Source of the DNA: Neocallimastix lanati (nom. inval.)
Taxonomy: Eukaryota > Neocallimastigomycota > Neocallimastigomycetes > Neocallimastigales > Neocallimastigaceae
Direction: 5' to 3'
DNA: 63,044 nucleotides
Assembly (NCBI GenBank): GCA_016946835.1
Contig: JACVTC010000142.1
Location: 407,501 to 470,544, forward strand
Each line of letters begins with the position of its first letter. Within the stretch, counting starts at the first letter, position 1. Positions 1 through 13,453 of the stretch are shown here, in pieces. The notes beneath the pieces were generated by a model. That model did no database searches. It was not told the origin of the DNA and saw nothing but the letters and a program-made list of their open reading frames with translations. The translations under genes and the position numbers were made by a program.

Positions 1-120
1 ATTAAAATTAACTTTTTATATTAATATTTTTTCAATTATTATACTTATATATTATAATTATTGTAATAATTATTGCTATTTTATATTAAATATTATTCTA
101 AAATTATTCTAAATAATTAG

Positions 121-497
121 AATGTTTTCATTGTTACATAAATTATTAACTGCGGAACCATTATTATTAAATTCTACTCATCAGTTATCATTATATTCAA
201 AAATAATTATTACTAATATATTTATTGCTAATAGTATTTGGAGAGCTGGTAAAAAAGAAACTATTATACGTTCAAAAGATATGGAATGTTTCTTAGATTA
301 CCTTAATTTACAAGATAAACTAGAAGATAAAAGTGAATGTATTATTGAAAGTCAATGCATTGAAGAAATTATGGAAAAAGAATTATTACCAATTTTAATT
401 AGTTGCTTAGAAGATGATGATGTTAACACACGTGATAATGTATTAAAAATCTTTAATAAATTATTCCACAAAGATTACTGTAAAGCTTATAGTGGTA

Positions 498-540
<43 letters not shown>

Positions 541-962
541 ATTATTATTATTATAATTATTATTATAATTATTATTATTATTATTATAATTATTATTATT
601 ATTATTATAATTATTATTGTTATAATTATTATTATTATTATTATTAATTTTATTATCATTATTTTATTATTATTTTAGCCGAAATTTTCAAAAAAATTTA
701 TCCAGAATTATTAAAAAGAATGGATGATGCTAGTGATGTAATTAGAAGTCATACTTCTAAAACTTTCCAATATCTTTTTGAATGTATTTCCCAGTGGCAA
801 AATTATATTCAAAATGTTGAGATGGATTCAAGTGAAACATATATTGAAAAATCATTAGATGATGTTCATTATCAAATGATAATTAAGGGATTAGCTATTC
901 ATTTAGATGATTCTAATAATTTAATCCAAGTTAGTATATTTAATATATAATTTATTTAATAA

Positions 963-1000
<38 letters not shown>

Positions 1001-1056
1001 TATAACTATTTATAATGAATATTAACATATATTTATTTTTTCATATTATAACTTAT

Positions 1057-1087
<31 letters not shown>

Positions 1088-1111
1088 TTTTTATTTTTAT
1101 TTTTATTTTTA

Positions 1112-1142
<31 letters not shown>

Positions 1143-1348
1143 TTTATTTTTTTTTTTTTTTTTTTGAATAGAATGATGTATGTGACACATTAAAGAGCCT
1201 TGCTTTTGCTAGTCATACTTCTACTACAACATTATCAAAAATTCCATTAAAAACTATGATTATCGAATATCTTAATAGTGTTCGTAGTAAACACAGAAAT
1301 AGTTACTTTATAGATTCTATTATTCAGTATATTCAAAATTTAAAATAA
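121..1348 (+). CDS. DNAAF5: Dynein axonemal assembly factor 5 (DNAAF5/HEATR2)-like, C-terminal part
   Basis: This is the 3' end of a spliced gene whose 5' part lies left of the window. Three exons join in frame: 121-494, 679-929 and 1172-1348 (stop TAA). The introns run GT-AG, the first filled with ATT repeats and the second with T-rich hexamers. The last exons code alpha-helical HEAT-type repeats (ELLKRMDDASDVIRSHTSKT, GLAIHLDDSNNLIQ) and end in a SVRSKHRNSYFIDSIIQYIQ-type tail. That tail resembles the KHRS...YCD...LLQHI end of animal HEATR2 as I remember it. Family knowledge: HEATR2 is a cytoplasmic factor that preassembles axonemal dynein arms, so it is expected only in flagellated organisms. 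Bases 1-120 look like the preceding intron, ending ...AATTAG. The exon assembly is solid; the family name is less certain, since any HEAT protein could look similar. Confidence 0.68.
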
Positions 1349-2090
1349 ATATTTTATTATTTTATTAGATGTTACAATAATTTTTTAGTAATAAAATTTA
1401 ATAAACAAAAATAATAATTAATGCAACCCCGAATAAAATAAAAAGATTAATGAAGTTATTCAATATATATATTTATTTATTAATTATTGCATTTATGCAA
1501 TATTAATATTCATATGTTAAATAAATTTTATTATTATTTTTTTTATTATTATTTTTTCCTAAATAATAACAACATTAATTATAAAAACTATTTATTTTTT
1601 AAAAAAAAATAAAAAAAAAAAAAAAAAATACTATTAAAAAAAATAATAATAATAATATTATAATTTAAATACTTAGATTTTAACATTTAATATAGTTTTA
1701 AAAATATTACTAAAATAATTATAATTTAAAGAAACCCAAAGAAAAGTATTACAAGAATAATTTGTAATTTTTTTACTTTTATTTTTATTTTTATTTTTTT
1801 TTTTAATTTTTTTTTTTTATTTTTATTTTTATTTTTATTTTTTTTTTTTTTTTTTATTTTTTTTTTTATTTTTATTTTTATTTTAATTTTTATTTTAATT
1901 TTTATTTTTATTTTTATTTTTATTTTTATTTTTATTTTTATTTTTATTTTTATTTTTATTTTTATTTTTATTTTTATTTTTATTTTTATTTTTATTTTTA
2001 TTTTTATTTTTATTTTTATTTTTATTTTTATTTTTATTTTTATTTTTATTTTTATTTTTATTTTTATTTTTATTTTTATTTTTATTTTTA

Positions 2091-2121
<31 letters not shown>

Positions 2122-2566
2122 TTATTTATTTATTTTATATACTTGTACTTTTCTTATATAATATTCTACTATTTATTTTATTTTATTTAATCTGTACTTT
2201 TCTTATTTAATATTCTACTATTTATTTTATTTTATTTTATTTTATTTTATTTTATTTTATATACTTGTACTTTTATATTATTACATTCAATATCTATTTT
2301 ATTTTATTTTATTTTATTCAATTTGTAATTTGTATTTATATTTCAGATATTTATTACATTTTATTCAATTTGTAATTTATATTTCAACTATTTATTTTAT
2401 TTTATTTTTTTCTTTTTTTTAGTTTGAACATTAAAAAATTTTTTTAAAATAAGACTATTAATATTCAATAATGTACAAAAGATTTTTTAATGAGAAGTTC
2501 ATTTAATATTAAATTTAATACAAAATACTTATTATTATTTAAAATAATAAATTTAATTAAATTCAA
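1349..2566. repeat. Intergenic DNA with (TTTTTA)n hexamer array
   Basis: No gene is visible between the DNAAF5-like stop and the SINE-like copy. A long array of TTTTTA hexamers runs from about 1824 to 2117, followed by TTTTA pentamers and short duplicated blocks built on CTTGTACTTTT (about 2140-2280) and ATTCAATTTGTAATTTATATTTC (2317-2390). The same hexamer forms arrays at 28.7 kb and, as AAAAAT, at 32.7 kb. Confidence 0.85.
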
Positions 2567-2992
2567 ATGTTTTTTTTTTTTTTTTTTTTTTTTACTATTA
2601 TTTTATTTATTCAAGTGTGTACCGACTTTGGTTTCAGCCCCCCCCCCCTCGGGAGCAATGGGAATATTGAAGTAGTTACATACTTCCATAAAGGCAGAAT
2701 TGTCACTACTGGATGATCTTACTATTTTGGAATTTTTCTAGTACTTCTCCAGTTCATAACTTCCCTTTGAAGTGAGGTCACAATAACCTAACCCATGAGT
2801 ATTCCTACTAGCTCCCCTAGTAAATGCGTAAATATCGGAAACATTACAATATAATAGAATATATCTTAAATATACAGTATTAGAGCAATCCTGTAACCCT
2901 AAACACTATATTCTGTAAAAACCTCTTGTGAGGAAAACCTGAAAAATGGTCATAGCATATAAGCGAACCAGGATAGAACCTAGTTCTATTTC
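2567..2992 (-). mobile_element. SINE-like tRNA-headed retroposon, copy 1
   Basis: A roughly 420-bp stretch, clearly richer in G+C than its surroundings, reads on the minus strand from a tRNA-like head at about 2992 to a poly(A) tail (T-run at 2567-2593). A diverged second copy lies at 28.07-28.51 kb on the plus strand. Shared blocks in order are CCTGGTTC, GACCATTT, AGGTT.TCCTCACAAGAG, a GAATAT.GTG.TTAGGGTT.CAGG block, ACTACTTCA.TATTCCCAT, GGTACACA and the A-tail. The head contains GGTTCTATCC, close to a pol III B box; the two copies together suggest an ancestral T-loop TTCAATC. A C-run at 2639-2648 is a local expansion. No coding capacity is seen. tRNA-derived SINE is the best reading; a tailed pseudogene of a structured RNA is the alternative. 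Confidence 0.6.
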
Positions 2993-3247
2993 AATTTTTA
3001 ATAAAAAATGAATTCAAAAAACTTATTTTAATCAAATTGAATTAAATTTTATTTCTTTTCTTATATTAAACTAATTAAAATTATTTTTAATTAAATCAAA
3101 ATTACTTAAAGTTATATATTATTCTTTAATGCTTAAACGAACTTTATAAATGTTATATTTATATTCAAACTATAAATCAACTAGAAAGTATAAAATGGAA
3201 GAATAATTTTCTCGTGACAATATATATGCATAATAATAATAATAATA

Positions 3248-3287
<40 letters not shown>

Positions 3288-3529
3288 AAATAAATAAATA
3301 AATCAATAAAATACATCTTAAATTTGAAAACTTCTTTTAACCATATCATAAGAAATGGTGGAAATATTGTGGAAGTCTAACATGCTATATTGAATATTTA
3401 ATTAAACTTCCTGAAAAAAAGTGTTTTTTCAAATTCTTTTGTTAGTAATTGGAAACTATTTGTTGAATAAAATAATGACTTCAAAAGGTACTCCCTTGCT
3501 TATTGTTTCAAATTATATTATAGTGCAAT

Positions 3530-4560
3530 CTATTCCCATACTATTCCCGAAGTAATAGCTTTAGAAAAAACTATTAATGATAATTTGTAATACGGTTTTA
3601 TTGTTCCATCAAAATCCTCAGCTGGTTATCAAATTTTATTTGCTCCAAAAGATAATGGTGAGTTACAAATGTGTATTGATTTTAGGAAACTTAACGAAAT
3701 CACCAATGGAGACAGTTATTTGATGCCTTTAGCAACTGTCATTTTTAATAAAACTCCTGGCCATATGTATTATTCAAAGATTGAAATCTGCTTACTTCCA
3801 AATTCGAATCAAGCCGGGAGATGAATACAAAACAGCTTTTGTATGTAATCTAGAACATTTTGAATTTAAGGTTATGCCTTTCGGTTTCAAGAGTGTTCCT
3901 ACCTGTTTTCAATGAATGATTGATAATTCATTAAGAAAGTTCAATCGTTTCTTGGCCTTGCCAATTTCTACAAATGTTTTATAAAAATTTTGCTAAAATT
4001 GCATATCCTATTAATAAACTTACAAGAAAAAACGTTCCTTTTGTATTAACAAAAGAAGCTAATAACTCCTTTGAACTTCTTAATATTTCTTTTAATTCTG
4101 CTCCCATTTTTATTTCCGCTGAACCAAATTCTCAATTTATTGTTGAAACGAATGCAAGTAATTTTGCGCTTGGATGTATTTTATCCCAAGTTAGTTCTAA
4201 ATATAATAAACTTCATCCAATTACTTTCTATTCAAGAGCTTTTACCTCAGTTGAATTACCCAATTTATGATAAAGAGTTAATTGCTATTAAGACTACTTT
4301 TGAAGCTTGGAGGTACTATTTAGAAGTTGCTGATGCTAAGAAAACAATTAAAGTTCTTTCGGATCATAGAAACCCACTGTACTGCAGGAATTTGGACGAT
4401 ACTCAATTTGAAAGTCAAATCGTGTAAAGAACATTGACTATCTAATTAAATTTTATGATAGTCGTTCGGGTTTCTTAAAGCCGAATGTTTTATCTCGAAG
4501 ACTAGATATGATAATCATGAACCTGCTAAACCTTACCAAGTTGAAACCCAAAAAATTTTG
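3530..4560 (+). pseudogene. Dead Ty3/gypsy reverse transcriptase-RNase H fragment
   Basis: Broken frames show the order of a Ty3/gypsy polymerase: a GFIVPSKSSAGYQILF start of RT, MCIDFRKLNEIT, a degenerate substrate block, FKVMPFG and then RFLGLANFYKCFIKNFAKIA of the connection region. RNase H follows (FIVETNASNFALG, then ITFYSRAFT, DKELIAIKTTFEAWRYYLE and SDHRNPLY). The stretch that should hold the YxDD active site is deleted between about 3930 and 3950. The RNase H aspartate of TDAS is Asn, and several stops and frameshifts interrupt the reading. No LTR, Gag or integrase was found beside it, so it is a truncated fossil. Confidence 0.85.
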
Positions 4561-5733
4561 TTTTTTTTTTCAAGAATCTCCCTTCTCTCTTCCAACAGTA
4601 TGTCTTGTACGATTGAATTATGAAGATGACTCATTTTTTACCCTTCAAATCAATTCCTTCTGTTGAGGCTTGTGCTGAACAATTTCTTAATTCCATTTTC
4701 AAACTTCATGGTCTTCTAAAGCAAGAGGGTAGATAAAAATATGAGTGATATATTTAAACTAAACAAAAGATATTATAAAAACAGAAAATATTAATTTTGT
4801 GATTTAAAGTGTATAATTAAAATAAAATCCAAAAATATCTAATTTATGAATATTAATATATTTACAAAGAAAAGTGAGTAATTCACCTAAAAACGTATTA
4901 TATCTTATGATACGTGACTCGTAGAAATATTATAATTTAGTAAAATATTATAGTTGAATTATATATAATAGTATGATTGGCTATTTAATAATTTAATATA
5001 TATTTATAATAAATATATATTTATTATAATAATGGGATTCTTGAAAATATTATAAATAATAGAGAGAAATGTAGAATCCACAAAGTAGTTCATACGAATA
5101 GAATTATAATTTATAATAATAATAATAATAATTAAATATATAAATATACTGACGAAATGTATTAATTAGTGATGATAATTCATAATTATAATAATATAAA
5201 TCACTAATATTAAGAGTTTATAATTATATTTGATGAATATAATGCATAATAATTGTATAATAAATAAATTAATAAAGAAATAAAATAACAAATCATTTAA
5301 ATAGTTTAATATAGAATATTATTATTTAGTGTCATTATTATTATATATTATTTTATCAACTTTCCCTACTATTATGCCTAATTATAAATAAAATATTTAG
5401 ATACCTTATAAAATATTTCATTAATGCTTTAAATATCGTCTTTTAATTCTTATAAATTTATAATTAAATATTTTTTTAATTCTTTTATACCATAATTATA
5501 TAATTAAAATTGTTTGAATAATTATTTAAACTTTAAATTATTGAATGTATTGAAATTTCTTAAGAAAAATATTTTTTATTTATTGTTATAATAATATAAT
5601 AATTAATTTTTTTTATTTTCATTTAATATATTAAAATTTCTTAAAAGTAATTTTATTTATTTTTTTTTATTATTATTTTATTTTATTTATTTTTTTTTAT
5701 TCATTTATTCATGATAATTCATTTTAACTGTTT
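4561..5733. other. Intergenic A+T-rich DNA
   Basis: No exon-like open frame, known motif or tRNA-like fold is visible. The first 150 bases may be further decay of the gypsy relic. The rest is A/T-rich sequence without long arrays. Confidence 0.6.
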
Positions 5734-6053
5734 GAAATATGTTAATAAAGGAAAATATTATTTATAATTATTGATTTAATTTTAAGAAATTATAAGTTGG
5801 CAATATGGTGGCAAAGTATACTTTCAATGATTAAACGAAGAAAAAAAAGAAAAAAAAATAAAAAATTGAATACTTTTATTATTATATTTAAATGAAATAT
5901 GTTAATAAAGGAAAATATTATTTATAATTATTGATTTAATTTTAAGAAATTATAAGTTGGCAATATGGTGGCAAAGTATACTTTCAATGATTAAACGAAG
6001 AAAAAAAAGAAAAAAAAATAAAAAATTGAATACTTTTATTATTATATTTAAAT
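5734..6053. repeat. Perfect tandem duplication, 2 x 160 bp
   Basis: Two adjacent 160-bp copies (5734-5893 and 5894-6053) appear identical, including the internal AAGAAAAAAAAGAAAAAAAATAAAA-type purine run. The purine-rich tract and the A/T-rich ends probably promoted slippage. Complete identity points to a recent event, or to a collapsed or misassembled read join. Confidence 0.9.
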
Positions 6054-6827
6054 AAGTAATATTTTAATTTTTATATGTTTTTATATTTTTTTCATAAATT
6101 TAAAGTTTTATTGGCCAAACTCAATATATTAATAAGTATTTGTTTTATTAAAATAAGTATTTTTTTTTTTTTTTTTTTTTTTTACAAAACAATGGTTTTA
6201 TTAAATATAAAATAAGTTTTTTTTTTTTAAATAAATAAAAAAATATTATTCTTTTAATATCCTTTGATATTAATATAAAAAAAAAAAAAAAATTAAAAAT
6301 ATATAAATATTATTATTAAGTTTTTATTTTATTCTATAATAATTTTTTATATTAATTTAACTTTTAAAAATAATAAATATTTATTATTTTTCTTTAAAAA
6401 AAATAATTATTTTTTTCTTTTAAATTTTAATTTTAATATATAATTTAATTATTTTACATTTGATATTTCCATTATAATTTAAAGAAATTTAAAATTATTA
6501 CTTTTTCTTTATTTTTATTTTTAATTTACCTTTATTATTATTTATAAAATATATATATAAAAAAAAATTATTATTATAATATATATATAAATATTATTAA
6601 TATATATATAAAAATACAATAATTACAGATGAATAATTTTTAATACCTTTTGTTATAAATATAAGCATATTTTTAATTTTTTAATTTTTTATTTTTTTAT
6701 TTTTTTTTATTTTTTTTATTTTTTATAAATTATATTAAGTATTTATTATAAAGTGATTGTTTTATTTTAAAATCTTTAATTTTACTTTCATTAATTAAAC
6801 TTTAAAAAAAAAAATAATAATAATAAA

Positions 6828-6866
<39 letters not shown>

Positions 6867-7011
6867 CAATTAATAATTTTTATAAATATATAATGCAATT
6901 ATTTAATATTTTTATATATCCATTTCTTTTATATAATTAAAAAAAATATTATTTCTTTTATTTTTATTTTTATAAATGAAAAAAAAAAAAGTATTGATCT
7001 TTAATGTAGAC
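6054..7011. other. Intergenic, downstream of the DnaJ gene
   Basis: Only A/T-rich sequence and homopolymers are seen, including a T-run of about 35 at 6831-6866. It contains the 3' flank (on the minus strand) of the DnaJ gene. No further gene is supported. Confidence 0.6.
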
Positions 7012-8960
7012 TTATTGAGTAGCACATTGAACTTCTGGTCCTTGATCATTATCCATTCTATCTCTACTTGAATAGGAACTGTCTCTTCTGGTTGTATCAA
7101 TTTCACTTAAAGTAACATCTTCAATATCTGCATTCTTTGGAAGTTTATTTTGTTTACGAGGTGGTAATGCTTGCTCTAATAGAGAAGCCTTTTCTGGAGT
7201 ATACCATTTAGCATCTGGGAATTCAACTTCAAAGTTGATAATAAGATTTCCCTTATCAAATGGTCTTCTATATGTTGGCATACCTTCACCAATAATGCAT
7301 TTGGATTCACCATTCTTAATAATTTCACCTGGTATTATAGTGACCTTTAAGTATCTGTCATCAAGATGTTTAATTGAAAATTCACCACCAGTTAAAGCAG
7401 TTAAAAGATCAATCTTGGCTTCATAGTACAAATCATTACCTTTTCTTTTGAATCTTGGATGTTCTCTTTCTTCTAAGATAATGTGAATATCACCTGGAGT
7501 GATTCCTGGTTGTTGGTCAGCTTCTCCAGTGAAAGTAATCTTTTGTTGGTCTACCATACCTTTATCAACGTAAACTTCAAGGATCTTTATATGTCAAATT
7601 TTTTTTTTCATTTAATGATTTAATTTTTTTTTTTGTTTTTATTATTTGAAATCATTATTATTTTATTATTATTATAACAAAATCAAAATAGAAAATAATA
7701 TAAAATAAAATATAAATTTAAATTAATTTTACATTAATAAATTAAAATTTAATATAAAAATTAAAAATCCCAATTATATAATTTATATTAAAATATTTTT
7801 AATATAAATAAAAATTTAATATTTTTTTATATACTAACCTTCTTTTCCTTGACAATCTTTTTACCTTTACAGACTTTACAACGGTCTTTTTCTTTGAATA
7901 TAGAACCTTCACCATTACATTCTGGACATGTTTGTTGCATTTGTTGAATCATTGGACCAATTCTACGAACAACAAGCTTTATACCAGTACCATCACAAGC
8001 AGTACACTTTTTAACAGTTCCTTCTTTTCCTCCTCTACCTTCACAACTACTACAAATAACATTCTTTAAGAGAGATAATTTTTTTGTAGTACCATTATAT
8101 AATTCTTCTAAAGAAACCTTAATAGTGTGAACCATATCCTTTCCTTTTTGTGGTCCAGAACGTCTTTGACGACCAAAACCAAATGAATCTCCGAAGAATT
8201 GACTGAAAATATCTTCTGCTCCCATACCACCCATGGCATCACCATTAAGGCCTTCCTCACCAACTTTGTAGTAATTTTTTAAATTTTAATTATATATTTT
8301 TATAAATAAAAAATAAAATAAAATTTTATTCGAATTACATAAATAATAAAATAATGATTTTTATTACATATTATAGTATAATTTAATTAATGTTATAAAC
8401 ATATTAAAAAATAAAATTATAAATAAATATAAATCCATAATTTTTTCTTTATATATATTATAAAAAAATATTTACATCTATCATATGTAGCACGTTTTTC
8501 GCTATCTGAAAGAATTTCATAAGCATGAGAAATATCCTTAAATTTATCACCAGCATTTGGGTTCTATCATTTTTATGTATATTTTTTAAAGTTAGTTTTA
8601 AAATATATAAATTTTAATTTTCATTTAATATTAAACATTTATATATAAATTATGTTTTTATTAATAAAATAAAATTATAATGTTTTTTATTAATAATATA
8701 TATATAATTTATTATTATTATTTTATATATAATTTCTATTATTCATTTACTAATTTCAATTATTATATTACTTTTATACAATTATTAATTTCAAAATATA
8801 ATTTTTTAATTCATTTTATTACAAAAGTTTAGATTTATTCTATAATAACCTTATCTGGGTGATATTTTAAAGCTAATTTTCTGTAGGCCTTTTTAAGTTC
8901 ATTTTCAGTTGCATCTGGTGAAACGCCTAAAGTATCATAAAGCTTAGTATCCTTAACCAT
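7012..8960 (-). CDS. YDJ1: Type I (class A) DnaJ/Hsp40 co-chaperone, Ydj1/DNAJA1-like
   Basis: Four exons join in frame: 8960-8850, 8563-8476, 8263-7839 and 7584-7012, giving about 398 residues (yeast Ydj1 has 409). The J domain holds HPD at residues 34-36. A Gly/Phe region (about 67-100) contains GDSFGFG. Four CxxCxGxG-type zinc modules lie at about 137-200; the last is CKVCKGKK. Two C-terminal substrate domains follow, and the protein ends in CATQ, a CaaX box like Ydj1 CASQ, so farnesylation and membrane attachment are expected. Family role: it delivers unfolded clients to cytosolic Hsp70 and stimulates its ATPase. The start is fixed by [13 protein letters not shown], the usual first residues of the J domain. 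Introns are 211-286 nt and nearly pure A/T. Confidence 0.95.
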
Positions 8961-11015
8961 TTTATGTATTTTTTATTTTTATTAATAAAATTGTAAAAAT
9001 CGAATTTAAGAAAAAAAAAAAAAAATTATTACTATTATTATTATTATTATTTTTTTTTTTTTTTATTTTAATAAAATTTAAAAAAGTGCAAGTTTTTAAA
9101 AAAAAAAAAAAATTACATTTATAAAAATTATATTAAAGTTGTAATCCAATATTTTGAGTTTTTATATTGATTAATTCTATTTTAATTTATTAAAAGTATT
9201 CATTAATATATTAGAAAATCAGATTTAAAAATTAAATAAATAAATAAATAATAATAAAATAAATAATAATAACAAATGAATAATAAACTAAATTATTTGA
9301 AATAATTAAAAATTTACAAATAATCCATAAATAATTAATAAAGAAATTATTAGTACACTACCAAAAATAATAATTATTATTAATAATAATTAATAATAAA
9401 AAATAATAATTAATAAATCATAATAAATAATAATTAATAATAGTATAAAAAAATAATAATATAATAATAATTATTGTAATTATATATATTAATTTGATAT
9501 TTAAATATATGGAAATTGTATGGAACTAGACAAAATAAAAATATCCTTAAACAATGGATATAAAATATAATTTAATATATATAAATTATATATAATTTAT
9601 ATTTTTCAAATTATTTTTAAGGATTAATGAAATATTGTAAAATCAGTTAAAAAAAGTATATTTATATTATTAATATATAATATATATTAATAATATAAAA
9701 ATATACTTTTTTTCAATAATAAACATAAATTTATGTAAAACTTTATCTATTTTATATTCTCATTTTTTTTTAATTAAAATTTTGATATTTAAATGGATAA
9801 GATATCTACATACCAATCATAATAGGAAAAAAAAATATTATAATATTTTATTGCCTAAATATTTGCACCTGGATATACGTGATTTAGTCATATATTTTAA
9901 ACTTTAAAATATTGAAATTTTTAGTTTAAAGAGAAAAAGTAATTTTTGTACCTTCTTTTTTACATAGCCCCTTTTCATAGAAAAAATATATTTATAGAAA
10001 TTTTTTAAAATTAACAATTAATATAAAAGAACATATTATTAAATAGAAAATAGAACAAAATACTAAAGCTCATGTTGATAAATAGAATATAAAACAAAAT
10101 ACTAAATAATATATTGTTAAATAGGATATAAAATAAAATACAACTATATTAAATGAGTAAAATGCAAATAAAAAAGGTTTTATTATTGATAGACATATAG
10201 ACATTTATAAGAATATATAATAATAAATATATGTAAAAATACTATAAAATCGAAATATCATGTGAAGTGATAATGATTATTTTATGTATATTTAATTTTG
10301 ACATTTTGTGGAGTAATTAATTTTTTTTTTTGAATAGTATATATTATATTTATATATTAAATATTAATATTTAAATATAATACACTAATATTTTTAACTT
10401 TTTTATTATTGAATATATTAAAATACTTCTTATTTAATAAAACAGTATATTTTAAAAAATTAATAATTAATGCTATTTTCAAAAAAAAAAAAAAAAAAAA
10501 AATTAGTTTAGAATTGGTATTAATATTTTTCTACAATTTTTCAAAGCAACATGCTAAATATTTTTCCACAGACTATTTACTACATAATACTATTTAAATA
10601 AATTATTAAACCAACAATATATTTTTATTATATTTTCTTTAATTTTGAAAAAACATTTTTTTTATAATCAATATCATTTATATACATTAATATATATATA
10701 TATAATATTCTATTTCAATAATAATTTATTATAATATTGTTATAAATATTATAATTATTAATATAATAATAATCTTTATTATTATTATTATTATTATGTT
10801 AATGATAATTAATGATAATCATAATAATAATAAAGATTTAGATAGTATTAAAAAAAATTAATAAATAAAAATAAATTATCAATATTTTTATGTAATCTAG
10901 CAATTAAATAAATAATTATATTTAAAATATATATTAAATAACTTTTTTTTTAAAAGGTATTCATGTCATATTTTTTATGTCAATTAATGTAACAATTTTT
11001 AAAAATAATAAAAAT
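8961..11015. other. 2-kb intergenic region between two minus-strand genes
   Basis: It contains the DnaJ upstream region and two strong A/T inverted repeats (listed separately). A short open stretch near 10.4-10.6 kb contains an A-run and has no exon features. No gene is supported. Confidence 0.6.
9536..9713. repeat. Pair of A/T inverted repeats
   Basis: Two neighbouring hairpin-forming palindromes are visible. The first (about 9536-9627) has outer arms ATATCCTTAAA and TTTTTAAGGAT around A/T-rich inner arms. The second (about 9649-9713) has arms of about 31 bp, starting AAAAAAGTATATTTATATTA and ending in its complement, with a 2-nt length difference. They lie 0.7 kb upstream of the DnaJ start. 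They may be miniature inverted-repeat elements or simple cruciforms; no target duplication was recognised. Confidence 0.6.
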
Positions 11016-12453
11016 TTATATCATTAATTTGATAATAGCTAATAATTCTTTTGTTTGATTATTATTAATTAGTTTTCCAAAATCTTCTTTTGTAATAATA
11101 TCTTTATTTTTCTAAAAAATATAAAAATATATTATTATATATAAATATTTTAAGAAATAATTATATTATTACTATATAAATATTAGATAAATATTAGCAT
11201 TTATTAATATTATATTTACCAAATTTATAGATAAAAGAATCTTTTATATAATTTAATTTTTTATATTAATATTATTTAATATTTAGATATATATTATTTT
11301 ATTAGTATTTATATTTATTTATTTATTATAATAATAAAATATAATAATTATAATAAAATTAAAATTTTTAAATGATTATAAATTTAATATATCTATTTTT
11401 AATGAAGATGTTTTTAATATAAAATGTTTATAATAAACTAAATTTAATTGTCTTAAATTTTGATATATTAAATTCATTATATTTATATATGTAAATTTTT
11501 TTTTTTATTTTTGATATCAAAGCATACCGAATTCACTCTTTTATCAACAGTATTATCAAGCAAAGATTCGACTTCTTTATCTCCCAACATTTTATAAATA
11601 GCACTTACAAAATTATAAAGTTCATTTTTGCTGATAATTCCATCATTATCTGTATCAAAAAAACGGAATATCCCTTTTAACATATTAATTGTTGTTATTA
11701 ATTTAAATATCATTAAATACAAATGATTTATATTATTATGTTAAAAAAAAATTAAAACAATTAATAAAATAGTTTTTAATTTATAATATAAAATATAATT
11801 TTTTTTATAAAAAATAAAATTGCGATAAAAATTGTGTTATATAATACTAAATAATATAATGTGAAATAAAAATAAAATGAAATTTAATTACAATCAATTT
11901 TTTCAGTGGAATTCCTTTTACAAACATCTAATGTTATTATAAAATCATCAAATGTAATTGACCCATCATTATTCAAATCAATAGCTTTATATGCTATATC
12001 AACAAAATTTTTAGGATCACCCCCAGGAAATACTCCATAATACATTTCTAATAATTGTTCTTTACTGATACAACCTTCGGGACATGATTTATAAAAACAT
12101 TTATACCTAAGCATATATTAGTATATTAGTTAATACATATATATATATATATATATAAATTCATTGTTTTATGAATTTACCATTGATAAATTTCTTTTTT
12201 CGTAACTATAATTTTTCATAATTTAATTTATATTATTATTAATTACAAAAAAAAGAAGTATTAATAATATTTGTGGATTTCAATATAAAAATTAAAAAAT
12301 ATAAAAAAAAAAAAGAAATTAATTGAGAAAATTGAAATAATATATATTTATAATTTTAACAAATTTTCTAAAAAGTATATAATATTTACAGCTTGTTTTC
12401 TTTAAAAATTTTGCACAGTCTTCACTACTGATTTTACTGTTAACTTTTCCCAT
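11016..12453 (-). CDS. NCS1: Neuronal calcium sensor-1 / frequenin (Frq1)-like EF-hand protein
   Basis: Six exons join in frame: 12453-12390, 12205-12181, 12106-11892, 11673-11528, 11240-11220 and 11111-11016, giving 188 residues (NCS-1 has 190). It begins MGKVNSKIS, an N-myristoylation signal like MGKSNSKL of NCS-1. The inactive EF1 keeps the Cys-Pro pair (residues 38-39). EF2 loop DLNNDGSITFDD (73-84) and EF3 loop DTDNDGIISKNE (108-119) look able to bind calcium. EF4 is degenerate (NLKNKDIITKED, with no Gly at position 6). The Trp before EF3 is restored exactly by the split codon between exons 3 and 4, which supports that join. Family role: calcium-dependent activation of phosphatidylinositol 4-kinase at Golgi and plasma membrane. 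Exons of only 25 and 21 nt are unusual. Confidence 0.88.
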
Positions 12454-12474
12454 TTTTGTTTCTATTTCTCCTTA

Positions 12475-12505
<31 letters not shown>

Positions 12506-13396
12506 TTAAAAATTGAAAAATAAATTTCTTTTATTAAGAATTAAGAATATTTTTTTTGCTTTACTATATTATTTCTTTTTTATTTTTTTAACTATTAATA
12601 CTTTTTTCTTGTAATGATATATTTATATTTTGGAATAAATATGAAAATAAGTGAAATTAATATTGAAGTAATTCGTTCATTTTAAAAAAAAAAAAAATAT
12701 TACATAATGTTATTATATATTAATATAAATAATATTTAAATATAATTAAAAATACATATAAATTGTTTAACATTAGTCATAAAAAGTAAAAATTGAAATA
12801 TATGAAAATATTATACTTTTTTCTTCTATATAAAAATAAGATTCATTAATAATAATTATAAATAATATCAAAACTTTTATTGTATATGTAATTTTATTTT
12901 TTTATAAATAATTAATACCATTAATCAAATTAAGATTTACTAATATGACTGCTTTAAAAATAAAAAACTTTAAATTTTATTTTTTTAAAAATATATAATT
13001 AATACCATTAATCAATTTAAGATTTATTAATATATCTGTTTTAAAAATAAAAAACTTTAAATTAAGTATAAAAATATATTTTATTTTACGATAAAGACCA
13101 TTTATCACGTGTACGTATTGTATTACCTATTTTATACATTAATTTAATTTTACATATCAATTTTATATTAATATATATATATTTATAAAAATTTATATAT
13201 ATATATTTTTTAGATTATTTTAATTCTTTTTAATTAATCTACAATTCAGAATTTATTTGAAATCTCTTTAGAAATCTGATAAGAGTAATTATATAAGCTT
13301 AATAAAATAAGATTTACAAATAAATTTCAAATTATTCAAATATATAAAAAAGAAAAATTATCATATAAAGATAAATTAATTTAAAATGTAATTAAA

Positions 13397-13453
<57 letters not shown>

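Noticed and set aside
453-659. Poly-Ile open frame on the minus strand
   Set aside because: It is the complement of the ATT repeat in the first DNAAF5-like intron.
10409-10597. 62-codon open frame
   Set aside because: Broken by an A-run, with no exon neighbours, domain or composition shift.
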